Positions 8,101 through 15,724 are shown, counted from the stretch's first letter. The stretch is 54,113 nucleotides of DNA from an uncultured bacterium (GCA_902774245.1 CACYHQ010000013.1:1-54113); one strand, 5' to 3'. The notes: generated from the sequence alone by a model not told the origin. Translations and numbers: made by a program.

Positions 8101-10707
8101 GGCACGGCGACCGTCCTCGCCGGCGGCATCGCGAGCAATGCCTCGGTCGGCGTGGGCGCCCTCATGGTCTTCTCCTCCGGCGCGAAGGGCATGAGCATCT
8201 CGGAGTACGGCGGCTACGTGGACGTCCAAGGCGACGCGAACGTGCAGTTCTCGGCGCACTCGTTCTCCGCCACAATCACCGACGAGGCCACCGCGCACAA
8301 CGGCACGAGGGTGTCCGGCGGCAAGATCAGTTCCGGCGGCCTGCTGCATATCTTCAGCCGCGGCGTGGTGGATTCCGTCACGGTCTACGACGGCGGCGCG
8401 ATCCGCGTCTCCTCCGGCGGTACGGCGTACGACAACAAGCTGAGCGGCGGCGAACTGGCCGTCCTCGACGGCGGCTTCGCGAAAAACATCTCGGCCTTCG
8501 CCAGCGGCGCGGTGACCATTTACAGCGGCGCGGTCGTGAGCAGTCTCAGGTTCAGTTCCGGCGGCATCCTGAACGTGTTCGGCGGCACGCTGAACGAAAG
8601 CCGCACGGATTACGACCTCCTCAGCGCGTGCGTCAAGGACGGCGGCATCCTGACCAACGCCGAATTCAGAGGGAAATCCGCCACCATCGACGTCTCCAGC
8701 GGCGGTACCCTGACCTCCGCCAAACTCACTGGAGTCTACTTGAACCTTAACGTCTACAGCGGCGGCGTCGCGAGCAACACTACAATCGAGGGACTCAACG
8801 CGTTCATGACCGTCGAATCCGGCGGGGCCGCGAACGATACCGTCCTCGACAGGAACAGCTGCGGCATGATCGTCCGCGGCGTCGCGACGGGCGTCAACGC
8901 AATCTCCAAGTCCGTGATCAACGTCGAGGATGGCGGCGTCCTGAGCAGCGCCACCGTGGCCTCCTCCGCCTGCATCGTGATCTCCGACGGCGGCTACGCG
9001 TACGACACCGATATCGACTACTATGGATCCATGACCGTCCTCGCCGGCGGCACCGCGGTCGGGATCAGCGTCGCAGGCGGCGGCGTATTCGCCGAGGGCT
9101 ACGTATACGACGCTGTGATCTCCAGCGGCAGCATGACGCTCTCCGGCTCCGACGCGTGGGCCGCATATACCTCGGTCGTGTCCCGCGGTATGATGACCGT
9201 CATCTCCGGCGCTGTGGCGAACGATACCTCCATCGGGATCGAAGGCATTGCCCGCATTATCTCCGGAGGCGTCATGAACGGCGTTGCCGCCGATTCCGGC
9301 GCAAGATTCTTTGTCTCCCAGGGCGGCAAGCTCACCGGCAGCATGTTCTTCGCATACGGCGCGTCCGCTTTCGTCTCCTCCGAAGGCATCGTCGACTTCG
9401 ACCTCACCTGCGCCACGCCCGCGCCCGATCCCACCGAACCCGATCCCGTTGCCGGGGTCTGGCCCAGCGCCACCCCCATTCTCAACGACTTCACCGCGAT
9501 CAGCGGCGCCCCGACCTTCACGCTCACGGTCTCCGATTACGTGACGAACGGCGAATACGTCCTTGCCAACAACGCGGCCGACTTCACCGGCACGCTCTCG
9601 GTCTGCGACACGACCGGCGCCGCCTACGGCGCGCTCGCCGTCGACCAGACCGTCACCGTGAACGGCAAGAGCTACACGCTGAACATGGCCGAGACCGTGA
9701 CCGGAACCGACCTCACCGTCACGGTGTCGGGCGAACCCGGACCGGGACCCGCTCCGGCCCGCATCGCGCGCGGCGACCGCGACTTCAACGGCGTGTCCGA
9801 CGTGATGTTCGTCTGGACCGGCAACAACTATGCGCACGGCTACTGGATGAACGGCTCGTCCGAATGGTGGAGCGCCAACGCGGTCGGGATCTCCCCCGAC
9901 TGGGACAACCTCGGCAGCTACGACATGTCCGGCGACGGCTGCGCCGACGCGGTCATGTTCGGCAACGTAACCACGGAAGCCGGAATCAAGGGCGCCTACA
10001 TCGGCTACTATCAGGACGGCAACGACTTCGACGGCTGGGTCATGATCGGGTATCTGGAAAACTGGGATGACATCCAGTGGCAGAACAAGGTCGGCAACCT
10101 CACCGAAAACGTCCGGAGCGTCGTCGATCCGGTCGGGATTGTCGGGTACGCGGAGACCAACTCCATCGTCTGGTACGCGCCGGAACTCTACGCTCTCGGC
10201 GCCTGGACCGACGGCACCGACAGATGGGTCTCCCTCAGCGAAGATTTCGGCGGCGACGCCTGGACGCTGGTCGGGTGCGGCGACTTCGACGGCGACGGCA
10301 AGGACAGCGTGCTGATGACCTACAACAACGGCCAGCTCTTCTATGCGGTCGGCATCGACGGCGTGGCGCAGTCGCTCGGCACCGCGAACTGGGCCGGATG
10401 GGAAGTCCGCGCCATCGGCGATTTCTACGGCGACGGCATGGACGACCTGGTCCTCTTCCACAAGGATACCGGTTCCATGGTCATGTGCCTGGACGGCTAC
10501 GTTGACCAGTATCAGTCGATCGGTCAGCTCGACCCGACCGACTGGTTCGTGGCCGGCTGCGGCGATTACAACGGCGACGGATCGGACAATCTGCTTGTCC
10601 GCCAGTATTCCACCGGCATGCTGGGCTATTACACCATCGGCAATGGCGGGATGCAGTGGAACGAACTCGGCTATGGCGTCGGCATGGAGTGGACCGTCAT
10701 CGCGTAA
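5170..10707 (+). CDS. Giant SGG-repeat (AIDA-like) surface protein with C-terminal FG-GAP repeats
   Basis: An 1845-residue protein made of about 18-21-residue repeats of the form SSGGxAxxTxVxSGGxxxV, as in the passenger regions of AIDA-type autotransporter adhesins, which fold as beta-solenoids. Two repeat blocks (about 1-614 and 713-1406) each end in a related domain (615-712 and 1407-1523), both containing VDFDLT or VDFDLTC, an AITGAPT/AISGAPT motif and TLTV. The C-terminus (1531-1845) has five Ca-binding-like loops (DRDFNGVSD, DMSGDGCAD, DFDGDGKDS, DFYGDGMDD, DYNGDGSDN), an FG-GAP-like propeller. No signal peptide (starts MAVYNISSG), no membrane segment and no autotransporter barrel are seen. 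AAAGGA lies 12 bases upstream of the ATG. It has its own promoter and terminator. An adhesive surface role is inferred; the export route is unknown. Confidence 0.8.
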   Translation: MAVYNISSGVTSTGKILNNSDYMYIMSSGRAESTTVNSGGYIVVSSAGFAYVGTVNSGGKTWVQSGGLATSITVMNGGELHISGSKAEARYAKVSSGGVLWVSSGGITDNSDVFSGGSVYVKDHGSAGTIDIWSGGMIDIYANGTGTRVSAYADGRVVVSSGGVTSNGTVAGGDFDVMSFGWASQTNVSSGRFNIYGGGIADNVMVYGGTANVYSAAVASTVTVFSRGVFNVSNGGWATKIVASGGRTNIVYGGAVSSANVKDGAAFIVEGRAHEVTLDLGTLNVTNYGSANNVYAYGGYIYNAGTVNNAYLRSSGTFTVSSGGVANGTVVSSGTVYVKDGGAANSTTLINGDLYVAGTALETVVSSGNMRVSGGQATSTNVGALGRLFVELGGVVTETTVTGGIDLFSGGTAVSTFLNGADMNVYTRAMASATYVSSGATQNVLSGGIASNTHVYEDGAIRVSSGGTMLDANVSGGMLYVSSGASALAVTVSSGGSVIMNGGSAAIVILDQGSMFLLSGAFAGAMTARNSASISAYSGGTAVSVSLSSGGGLFVSNGGLAVWTTVAEGGRFHVRAGGVVRGVTQREGGTVVISSGGTLTGSADVVSATVSSGGVVDFDLTMVMSMNSSIIQNLSAITGAPTYTLTVEDTTPTLGTYQLAGGAAGFDKVITVKNTSGRELGTLTVNAGTQEIGGWAYSLQLSDSGNLSVTVARDIFTGDLTSETKEINSSLHASRVNVNVQGILNVVSGGVASVTRINSAGLVKVIGGEAYDTVINSGGSMIIQRSGSATDVTVQKGGILTNQDGYVFNAVVTSDGSFLLSGGVASGTRVASSGFMTVARGEAYDTTVDADGYFFVSSGSAINTMVNGRMEVFYGARVSGATVGSGKLLLSGGSAVDLSVGAGGEVLVDRHGDVSSATVNTGASMTVMTGARARHVTLTGAMDIHSSANADEVTVSAGGSILVSSGGSMTRAQLSSGGTATVLAGGIASNASVGVGALMVFSSGAKGMSISEYGGYVDVQGDANVQFSAHSFSATITDEATAHNGTRVSGGKISSGGLLHIFSRGVVDSVTVYDGGAIRVSSGGTAYDNKLSGGELAVLDGGFAKNISAFASGAVTIYSGAVVSSLRFSSGGILNVFGGTLNESRTDYDLLSACVKDGGILTNAEFRGKSATIDVSSGGTLTSAKLTGVYLNLNVYSGGVASNTTIEGLNAFMTVESGGAANDTVLDRNSCGMIVRGVATGVNAISKSVINVEDGGVLSSATVASSACIVISDGGYAYDTDIDYYGSMTVLAGGTAVGISVAGGGVFAEGYVYDAVISSGSMTLSGSDAWAAYTSVVSRGMMTVISGAVANDTSIGIEGIARIISGGVMNGVAADSGARFFVSQGGKLTGSMFFAYGASAFVSSEGIVDFDLTCATPAPDPTEPDPVAGVWPSATPILNDFTAISGAPTFTLTVSDYVTNGEYVLANNAADFTGTLSVCDTTGAAYGALAVDQTVTVNGKSYTLNMAETVTGTDLTVTVSGEPGPGPAPARIARGDRDFNGVSDVMFVWTGNNYAHGYWMNGSSEWWSANAVGISPDWDNLGSYDMSGDGCADAVMFGNVTTEAGIKGAYIGYYQDGNDFDGWVMIGYLENWDDIQWQNKVGNLTENVRSVVDPVGIVGYAETNSIVWYAPELYALGAWTDGTDRWVSLSEDFGGDAWTLVGCGDFDGDGKDSVLMTYNNGQLFYAVGIDGVAQSLGTANWAGWEVRAIGDFYGDGMDDLVLFHKDTGSMVMCLDGYVDQYQSIGQLDPTDWFVAGCGDYNGDGSDNLLVRQYSTGMLGYYTIGNGGMQWNELGYGVGMEWTVIA

Positions 10708-10781
10708 GAAGAACAGGCAATCCGCTGAAACAGTGCCGGGGCTTCGCTCCGGCACGGGAAACACAAAACGCAATCCATTTG

Positions 10782-10819
10782 CGCCCGCTGGTTCCATGCA
10801 GAACCCGCGGGCGTTTTTT
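10782..10819 (+). terminator. Rho-independent terminator after the repeat protein
   Basis: CGCCCGCTGGTTC (10782-10794) pairs with GAACCCGCGGGCG (10801-10813) with one mismatch, followed by TTTTTT. Confidence 0.88.
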
Positions 10820-10842
10820 CGGCACTGCGCTGTGTGACGTAA

Positions 10843-10877
10843 AATCCTGTCAAAAGTTGTCAGATTTTATCAGGATT
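10843..10877 (+). promoter_or_regulatory. Operator-like dyad upstream of the uronate operon
   Basis: AATCCTGTCAAAA (10843-10855) and TTTTATCAGGATT (10865-10877) form an inverted repeat with 11 of 13 matched positions and a nine-base spacer. It ends 12 bases before the -35 element of the following promoter and is not followed by a U-run. The position suits a regulator-binding site for sugar-responsive control of the next two genes. The regulator is not in the window. Confidence 0.5.
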
Positions 10878-10889
10878 GGAGAAAAAAGA

Positions 10890-10918
10890 TTGCAAAAAAG
10901 GGGGTTGCGGTGTATATT
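10890..10918 (+). promoter_or_regulatory. Promoter for the mannonate operon
   Basis: TTGCAA at 10890-10895, a 17-bp spacer and TATATT at 10913-10918. The predicted start is near 10925, giving a leader of about 55 nt to the ATG at 10981. Confidence 0.65.
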
Positions 10919-10980
10919 ATTTGGATAAAGCATTCACATTCACACAACACATTTTCTATTCAACTCAGGAGCTTTTTCCC

Positions 10981-11802
10981 ATGAAAAACAGTTTGTTCGA
11001 TCTCGAAGACCGCGTCATCGTCGTAACCGGAGCCGCAGGCGTGCTTGCGGGCGGGACCGCCCGTTATCTGCTCGAACAGGGCGCGAAAGTCGTGATGCTG
11101 GACCTGAAGCAGGAAGTCGTGGACCAGATCGTCGCGGACGCGAAGGCGACCATCTCTCCGAAGGTGTCCGGCTACGCGTGCAACGTGCTTGACCGCGCCA
11201 TGATCGAATCCGTCTATGAGAAGGTCATGGCGGAACACGGCCGCGTGGACGCGCTGGTGAACGGCGCGGGCGGCAACATGGCGGGCGCGATGGTGAATCC
11301 CGACCAGACCATCTTCGACCTTCAGTTCGACCAGTACGAGAAGGTCCTCGACCTGAACCTGAAGGGCACACTGCTGCCGACGATCGTGTTTGTGAAGGCC
11401 ATGGTCCAGCAGAAGAAGGGCGCGATCGTGAACTTCTCCAGCATGGCGGCGAAGCAGGCCATCTCCCGCGGCATCGGCTACTCGAACGCGAAGGGCGCGA
11501 TCGATAATCTGACCCGCTGGCTCGCGATGGAGTTCGGCATGAAATTCGGCGAAGGCCTCCGCGTGAACGCCATCGCCCCCGGATTCTTCCTCGGCAAGCA
11601 GAACCGCGCGCTCCTCGTGAACGAGGACGGCTCCTACACGGCCCGCGGCAAGCAGGTCGTCGCGAAGACCCCGATGGGCCGTTTCGGCGACCAGAGCGAG
11701 GTCTACGGCTGCATCCACTATCTGCTCTCCGACGCCGCCAGCTTCGTGACCGGCGCGATCATCCCGGTCGATGGCGGCTTCTCGTCCTTCTCCGGCATCT
11801 GA
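10981..11802 (+). CDS. SDR-family D-mannonate oxidoreductase (fructuronate reductase), probable
   Basis: A 273-residue short-chain dehydrogenase/reductase: Rossmann glycine motif TGAAGVLAGGTA near the N-terminus, NGAGGN, the active-site serine region VNFSSMAA and the catalytic Tyr167-Lys171 in YSNAK, ending in the SDR signature VTGAIIPVDGGF. Start is ATG 10981 with AGGAG nine bases upstream; an upstream in-frame ATG would run through the promoter leader. Placed 28 bases before uxuA, it most likely interconverts D-fructuronate and D-mannonate with NAD(P)H, replacing the long-chain UxuB used by enterics. The exact substrate is inferred from this neighbour; a related sugar-acid dehydrogenase is the alternative. 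Confidence 0.8.
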   Translation: MKNSLFDLEDRVIVVTGAAGVLAGGTARYLLEQGAKVVMLDLKQEVVDQIVADAKATISPKVSGYACNVLDRAMIESVYEKVMAEHGRVDALVNGAGGNMAGAMVNPDQTIFDLQFDQYEKVLDLNLKGTLLPTIVFVKAMVQQKKGAIVNFSSMAAKQAISRGIGYSNAKGAIDNLTRWLAMEFGMKFGEGLRVNAIAPGFFLGKQNRALLVNEDGSYTARGKQVVAKTPMGRFGDQSEVYGCIHYLLSDAASFVTGAIIPVDGGFSSFSGI

Positions 11803-11830
11803 CCTCACACGCACCTCAGGAGACCATGCC

Positions 11831-13045
11831 ATGCTGATGGAAGAATCGTTCCGCTGGTTCGGGCCGAACGACCCGGTTTCGCTTCAGACGATCCGCCAGA
11901 CCGGCGCGACCGGCGTCGTAACCTCGCTGCACCAGATCCCGTACGGCGAAGTCTGGACCGTGAAGGACATCATGGAGCGCAAGGAGATGATCGAACGCGC
12001 CGGGCTGACCTGGAGCGCCGTCGAAAGCCTACCCGTCCATGAGAACATCAAGACGAAGACCGGCAACTACGAGGAGCTGTATGAAAACTACCGCATCTCG
12101 CTCCGCAACCTCGGCAAGTGCGGCCTCTCCGTCATCACCTACAACTTCATGCCCGTGCTGGACTGGGTCCGCACCGACCTGAACTACGAGCTCCCGGACG
12201 GCTCCCGCACTCTCTTCTTCAACCGCACCAAGTTCGCGGCGTTCGACATCTTCATCCTCCAGCGGAAGAACGCCGAGGCGGACTTCGCGCCGGAGATCGT
12301 GGAACGCGCGAAAAAGCTCTTCGAAAGCATGTCCCGCGAGGAAGCGAAGCAGTTCGAGCTCGACATCGTCGACAACTTTCCCGGCTTCAAGGGCGTCACG
12401 CTCGACGACGTCCGCGCCATGCTCTCCCGCTACGACAAGATCGGCCGCGCCGAACTCAAGGCGAACCACAAGGCGTTCCTCAACGCCGTCTGCCCCGCCG
12501 CCGAAGAGGCCGGCTGCCGGCTCGTGATTCACCCCGACGATCCGCCGTTCCCGATGCTCGGCCTCCCGCGCATTTTCAGCACGGCGCAGGACGTGACCGA
12601 GCTCCTGGCGATGGACGACAGCCCGGCGAACGGCGTCTGCTTCTGCACCGGTTCGTTCAGCGGCCGCGCGGAAAACGACCTCGTGCCGATGTTCAAGAGC
12701 TGCGCCGACCGCGTCGGATTCGTGCATCTGCGCAGCACCGAGCACACGCCCGAGGGCAATTTCTACGAGGCGAACCACCTGGAAGGCGTTGTGGACATGT
12801 ACGGCATGGTCAAGGCCGTCGTCGAAGAGCAGATCCGCCGCATCGAATCCGGCCGCAAGGACTGGCGCATCGTGATGAGGCCCGACCACGGCCACGTGAT
12901 CGCGAACGACCTCGACGCGACCGCTCCCATTACGCCCGGCTACTCCGCGCTCGGACGCATGCGCGGCCTCGCCGAACTCCGCGGCCTCGAATACGGCATC
13001 CTGCACGCGCTGTATCCGCAGTACCTCAAATACTGCACTAAGTAA
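11831..13045 (+). CDS. uxuA: Mannonate dehydratase
   Basis: A 404-residue UxuA: dehydrates D-mannonate to 2-keto-3-deoxygluconate in glucuronate catabolism. It begins MLMEESFRWFGPNDPVSLQ and contains the family stretches GVVTSLHQIPYGEVW, ITYNFMPVLDWVRTDL, IHPDDPPFPMLGLPRI, CTGSFSGRAENDL and MRPDHGHVI, with the conserved His/Asp/Cys residues of the metal-dependent TIM-barrel family. ATG 11831 is chosen because AGGAG lies eight bases upstream; the open frame extends further but overlaps the SDR gene. Length matches the family (about 390-400). A bidirectional terminator follows. Confidence 0.95.
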   Translation: MLMEESFRWFGPNDPVSLQTIRQTGATGVVTSLHQIPYGEVWTVKDIMERKEMIERAGLTWSAVESLPVHENIKTKTGNYEELYENYRISLRNLGKCGLSVITYNFMPVLDWVRTDLNYELPDGSRTLFFNRTKFAAFDIFILQRKNAEADFAPEIVERAKKLFESMSREEAKQFELDIVDNFPGFKGVTLDDVRAMLSRYDKIGRAELKANHKAFLNAVCPAAEEAGCRLVIHPDDPPFPMLGLPRIFSTAQDVTELLAMDDSPANGVCFCTGSFSGRAENDLVPMFKSCADRVGFVHLRSTEHTPEGNFYEANHLEGVVDMYGMVKAVVEEQIRRIESGRKDWRIVMRPDHGHVIANDLDATAPITPGYSALGRMRGLAELRGLEYGILHALYPQYLKYCTK

Positions 13046-13071
13046 TTCTTCTTCTGCACTTGAACGCAAAA

Positions 13072-13102
13072 AAGCCGGTGACCTTGAACTTGCCGCCGGC
13101 TT
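13072..13102. terminator. Bidirectional terminator between uxuA and the redox operon
   Basis: AAGCCGG (13072-13078) and CCGGCTT (13096-13102) form a stem with a 17-base loop in the 85-base gap between converging genes. A T-rich run follows on the plus strand, and an A-run on its left gives Us on the minus strand, so it can serve both transcripts. Confidence 0.65.
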
Positions 13103-13130
13103 CTTTTGTGCTTGTTTGTGTGAATACTGC

Positions 13131-14090
13131 TTACGCCGGATTGAACTTGTCCTTCGGCTGACGGCAGCGCGGGCACTTCCAGTCCGCGGGCAAATCCTCG
13201 AACGCCGTCCCGGCGGGAATGCCGTGTTCGGGATCGCCGACAGCCGGATCGTAGACCTGCCCGCAGACGGAGCAGATGTATTTCCCCGATGCTTCTTTGA
13301 AATGGATCTCCCCGACGGGAAGAGTTTCCGTGGGATGCGCGAGATCGACCGTCCGTTTCGCCTCAAGGTTCTCGTATCCCAGCGGCGTATGGGTGGAAAG
13401 ATAGACTGTGGGATGGTGCGCGATGAAGTCGCGGACGCGGTCCAGCGTCTCCCGCGCGGCGGCCTTGTCCTCGAACACCACCGAGAGCTTGTTTTCGTAG
13501 AGCGCCTCGTCCGTATAGGTCACGTCGCCGTGGATCATGTAGAAAAGGCCGTCGCTTTCCACGATGACGATGCTGTTGCCCATGGTGTGGCCCTTGGCCT
13601 TGATGTAGGTGACGCCGTCGGCGATCTTCTGACTTTCGGGGAAGTTGTAATATGCGCCGTCGGTGAAGGAGACGGGCGTGACGTTCGGGAGGTCTTTCAG
13701 CTCGTCCGCGGCGCATTCCTCCCGAGCGGCGTAGATCGTTGCTCCCGGAAAAGCGGAGAGTCTGCCGGTATGATCGGCGTGTTTGTGGGTGATGAGGACC
13801 TTCGAGATCTGTTCCGGCTTATATCCCAGGTCCGCCAGAGCATCCACATAATCCTTGATGGGGGTACCCAGGTAAATGGTCGCATCGGGCGTGGCGGCGG
13901 GTGCGGGGAAACCCGAAGGCAGGCCGGTGTCCACCAGAATGACTTCCTTTCCGGTGTCGATCACGTAGTTCTGGAGGCAGGAACGGTAGCGCACGGATGC
14001 GTCGAACTTGTCCATGCCGTCCTCGCCGCCGAGGGCGAACGGCTGCGTCATGAAGCCGTTTTCATAAAACTTGACTGCTTTGATTTTCAT
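13131..14090 (-). CDS. Metallo-beta-lactamase-fold hydrolase fused to a rubredoxin domain
   Basis: A 319-residue fusion. Residues about 1-255 are an MBL-fold domain of the lactonase-like type: VILVDTGLP, the metal motif THKHADHTG (His102, His104, Asp106, His107), [17 protein letters not shown] and STHTPLG, so the full ligand set appears present. Residues about 269-319 are a rubredoxin: [23 protein letters not shown], with both CxxC pairs for one iron; the usual Gly after the last Cys is Arg. An iron centre joined to an MBL domain suggests either a redox role (as in flavodiiron-like systems, though no flavodoxin domain is fused) or a hydrolase with an electron-transfer partner. It is the last gene of a leftward operon with two flavoproteins. 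AAGGATCC precedes the start. Confidence 0.88.
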   Translation of the reverse strand: MKIKAVKFYENGFMTQPFALGGEDGMDKFDASVRYRSCLQNYVIDTGKEVILVDTGLPSGFPAPAATPDATIYLGTPIKDYVDALADLGYKPEQISKVLITHKHADHTGRLSAFPGATIYAAREECAADELKDLPNVTPVSFTDGAYYNFPESQKIADGVTYIKAKGHTMGNSIVIVESDGLFYMIHGDVTYTDEALYENKLSVVFEDKAAARETLDRVRDFIAHHPTVYLSTHTPLGYENLEAKRTVDLAHPTETLPVGEIHFKEASGKYICSVCGQVYDPAVGDPEHGIPAGTAFEDLPADWKCPRCRQPKDKFNPA

Positions 14091-14164
14091 GTCCGGATCC
14101 TTTGGGTTTAAGTGGTTATGGTTTGAGATGGGTTATCTTGTCTGTGTTTCCTGTTCAAAACGCC

Positions 14165-14668
14165 TCATCGGGCGGCATCCTGACAAGGCGGATTCGATTT
14201 GCCCGTTGTTTTTTTCAGAACAAGTCTCCAGACCGCGGTCATTTCCACGACGGCGTCCGGGAGGGATTCGAACGGCGATTCGACAAACCGGTTTGCCAGC
14301 GCGATCAGGATGCGGCGTTTTTCCTCCGGCTCGCAGACCTGTTCCATCGTGCCTTCTCCCGCGACCGAGACGTAAAGGTCTGTCACGCTGCGCATGCCGC
14401 CCGGACGCACGATCTCCTTCGCGCCGTCGTCGCGTTCGGCGAAGAAATAGACATGCGGATCGCGCGCCAGGATTTCCGCCTTCCGTCCCTCTTTCGCGCC
14501 GTGGAAATACAGCACGGCGCTTCCGTCCGGGCCGGGTTCGGCGAGATAGTTCATGGTCACACCGTATGGTTTTCCGGCGTCGTTCATGGCGAGGTGTCCG
14601 GCGGGCAGAGAACGGAGGATTGCCCAAATGGTATTCGGGTCTTTGATCTTGCGGTCTGTGCGTCGCAT
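14165..14668 (-). CDS. Nim-like pyridoxamine 5'-phosphate oxidase-family flavoprotein
   Basis: A 167-residue protein of the split-barrel FMN-binding fold. It starts MRRTDRKIKDPNTIWAILRS and shows GHLAMNDAGKPYGVTMNY and VLYFHGAKEGRKAEILARDP, the pattern of the NimA/5-nitroimidazole-reductase-like group, then VYFFAE and SVAGEGTME. Such proteins bind FMN and often reduce or bind small redox-active compounds; the substrate here is unknown. AAGGAAT lies upstream of the ATG. It sits 47 bases after the FMN reductase gene and 74 bases before the MBL-rubredoxin gene, suggesting a shared transcript and a common role in oxidative or nitro-compound stress. Confidence 0.85.
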   Translation of the reverse strand: MRRTDRKIKDPNTIWAILRSLPAGHLAMNDAGKPYGVTMNYLAEPGPDGSAVLYFHGAKEGRKAEILARDPHVYFFAERDDGAKEIVRPGGMRSVTDLYVSVAGEGTMEQVCEPEEKRRILIALANRFVESPFESLPDAVVEMTAVWRLVLKKTTGKSNPPCQDAAR

Positions 14669-14715
14669 GAGATTCTATTCCTTACTGTGATCTGTTGTTC
14701 CGCAACGAAAAGTGT

Positions 14716-15357
14716 TTATTGGGCTGCCAGCTTTATGCCGAGCTCGAACGCCTTTTTACAATCATGAGGGAATACCGTTTCATGGCGTTTCTGCCTGGCA
14801 TCGCCGTCGACGCCAGCGATGTGGTAACGGCTGTAGTCTTTCACCTGAAGCGTCTCGGAGGAATACAGCGTCTCACAGTTCCCGAAATAAAGTTTGAGGA
14901 TATCTTCGTACCGTTTGAAAAGATCGTTGTATCCGACCTCCGGGAACCACGCCTCCGGGCAGTTCATCGTGTACACCATCGCGGTCTTTTTCGGCTGGCT
15001 CAACGGTTTGCTGAAATCATCGTAGTTCAAATACTGGAAGAGGAAACGTTCGATGAACGAACGGAGTTCGCCCGTGACCTCGCTGAAATAAATCGGGCTG
15101 CCGAGGACAACGGCATCCGCTTCATGAACATGGTCCAGTACGGGCGTGAGGTCGTCGCGCAACACACAACGGTTCGGGCGCGGCTCCTTTTTGAGCTTGC
15201 ATGCCATACAGCTCTTGCAGCCGCAGAATTTGAGATCGTACAGGTAGACCATCTCCGTCTCCGCGCCGACCGACGATGCCCCGTCCAGCACGTTTTTCAG
15301 CAGGGTGTCTGTGTTCCAGTTCTTTCGGGGGCTGCCATTGATTGCTATGATCTTCAT
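14716..15357 (-). CDS. NAD(P)H-dependent FMN reductase / flavodoxin-fold oxidoreductase
   Basis: A 213-residue flavodoxin-like protein. The start is set at ATG 15357 (MKIIAINGSPRKNWNTDTLL): AAAGGATCC precedes it and the phosphate-binding loop GSPRKNxNT lies exactly where the family places it; the open frame continues upstream but through the promoter. Other features: FCGCKSCMACK (four cysteines typical of iron-sulphur-flavoprotein-like or quinone reductase relatives), DAVVLGSPIYFSEVTGELRSFIERF. It likely reduces flavin or quinones in the cytoplasm. First gene of the three-gene leftward redox operon, behind a promoter with dyad operators. Confidence 0.88.
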   Translation of the reverse strand: MKIIAINGSPRKNWNTDTLLKNVLDGASSVGAETEMVYLYDLKFCGCKSCMACKLKKEPRPNRCVLRDDLTPVLDHVHEADAVVLGSPIYFSEVTGELRSFIERFLFQYLNYDDFSKPLSQPKKTAMVYTMNCPEAWFPEVGYNDLFKRYEDILKLYFGNCETLYSSETLQVKDYSRYHIAGVDGDARQKRHETVFPHDCKKAFELGIKLAAQ

Positions 15358-15417
15358 GGGGGGATCCTTTCCTGTTCGTTTGTGCTCGGCGGCAGGATGT
15401 CTGCTGGTTTTCAGCAT

Positions 15418-15446
15418 AATATACACTCGTATATACGCGAAATCAA
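15418..15446 (-). promoter_or_regulatory. Promoter with overlapping operator dyad for the redox operon
   Basis: Read on the minus strand: TTGATT (15446-15441), a 17-bp spacer and TATATT (15423-15418). ATATAC-ACTC-GTATAT at 15419-15434 is a perfect six-base dyad covering the -10, and CGTATATACG at 15428-15437 is a palindrome inside the spacer. A repressor bound here would block polymerase. Confidence 0.65.
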
Positions 15447-15482
15447 ATCGGGAACAGAAAAAAACGAATGCCTTGTGGTTCT

Positions 15483-15494
15483 GTACCTTAGTAC
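15483..15494. promoter_or_regulatory. GTAC-N4-GTAC dyad
   Basis: GTAC-CTTA-GTAC is a perfect short dyad 37 bases upstream of the -35 of the redox operon. Similar spaced GTAC half-sites serve as sites for some redox-sensing winged-helix regulators. The rest of 15358-15724 holds this site, the leftward promoter and the dnaK promoter region, with no gene seen. Confidence 0.3.
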
Positions 15495-15644
15495 GCAACC
15501 GTGCCAAAACTGTGCCATTGCGACAGGGTTTCGCGACATTTTGACACAGTGAGACGTGCCGCGCCATGCCAAAAATCCGTCCGCGCCAAAGATTTATTTT
15601 TGTAACCGACTGCAAGACGAATTGTTTTTGAGAATCGCAAAAAC

Positions 15645-15661
15645 TTGGCATCATGTATGCT
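15645..15661 (+). promoter_or_regulatory. Possible sigma-54-type promoter for dnaK
   Basis: TTGGCATCATGTATGCT places GG and GC with the 12-base offset of sigma-54 (-24/-12) promoters and matches TTGGCA...TGCT; the consensus C-G after GGCA is T-C here. No TTGAAA-N17-TATATT promoter, as used elsewhere in this window, is visible before dnaK. The match is by eye and could be chance. Confidence 0.35.
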
Positions 15662-15724
15662 TAATCCAAAGGCGAAGTCTCAAACAAAAAACAACAAACC
15701 CTTTTACAGGAAAGGACAGTCACT

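Noticed and set aside
5170..9400. DNA repeat array or CRISPR in the SGG-repeat region
   Set aside because: The periodicity is at protein level (degenerate SSGG units) and the codons vary, so it is a coding repeat.
8008..10797. 929-codon minus-strand frame across the repeat protein
   Set aside because: Antisense of the repeat protein's Gly/Ser codons; gives Ala/Asp/Gly/Val-rich sequence without motifs.
11771..11830. Upstream extension of uxuA
   Set aside because: It overlaps the SDR gene's end; ATG 11831 has a well-spaced AGGAG and gives the family's N-terminus.
15358..15654. N-terminal extension of the FMN reductase frame
   Set aside because: It runs through the promoter and dyads; the flavodoxin start MKIIAINGSPR with its ribosome site lies at 15357.
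15495..15724. CIRCE element upstream of dnaK or groES
   Set aside because: No TTAGCACTC-N9-GAGTGCTAA or close variant was seen before dnaK or in 17636-17771.
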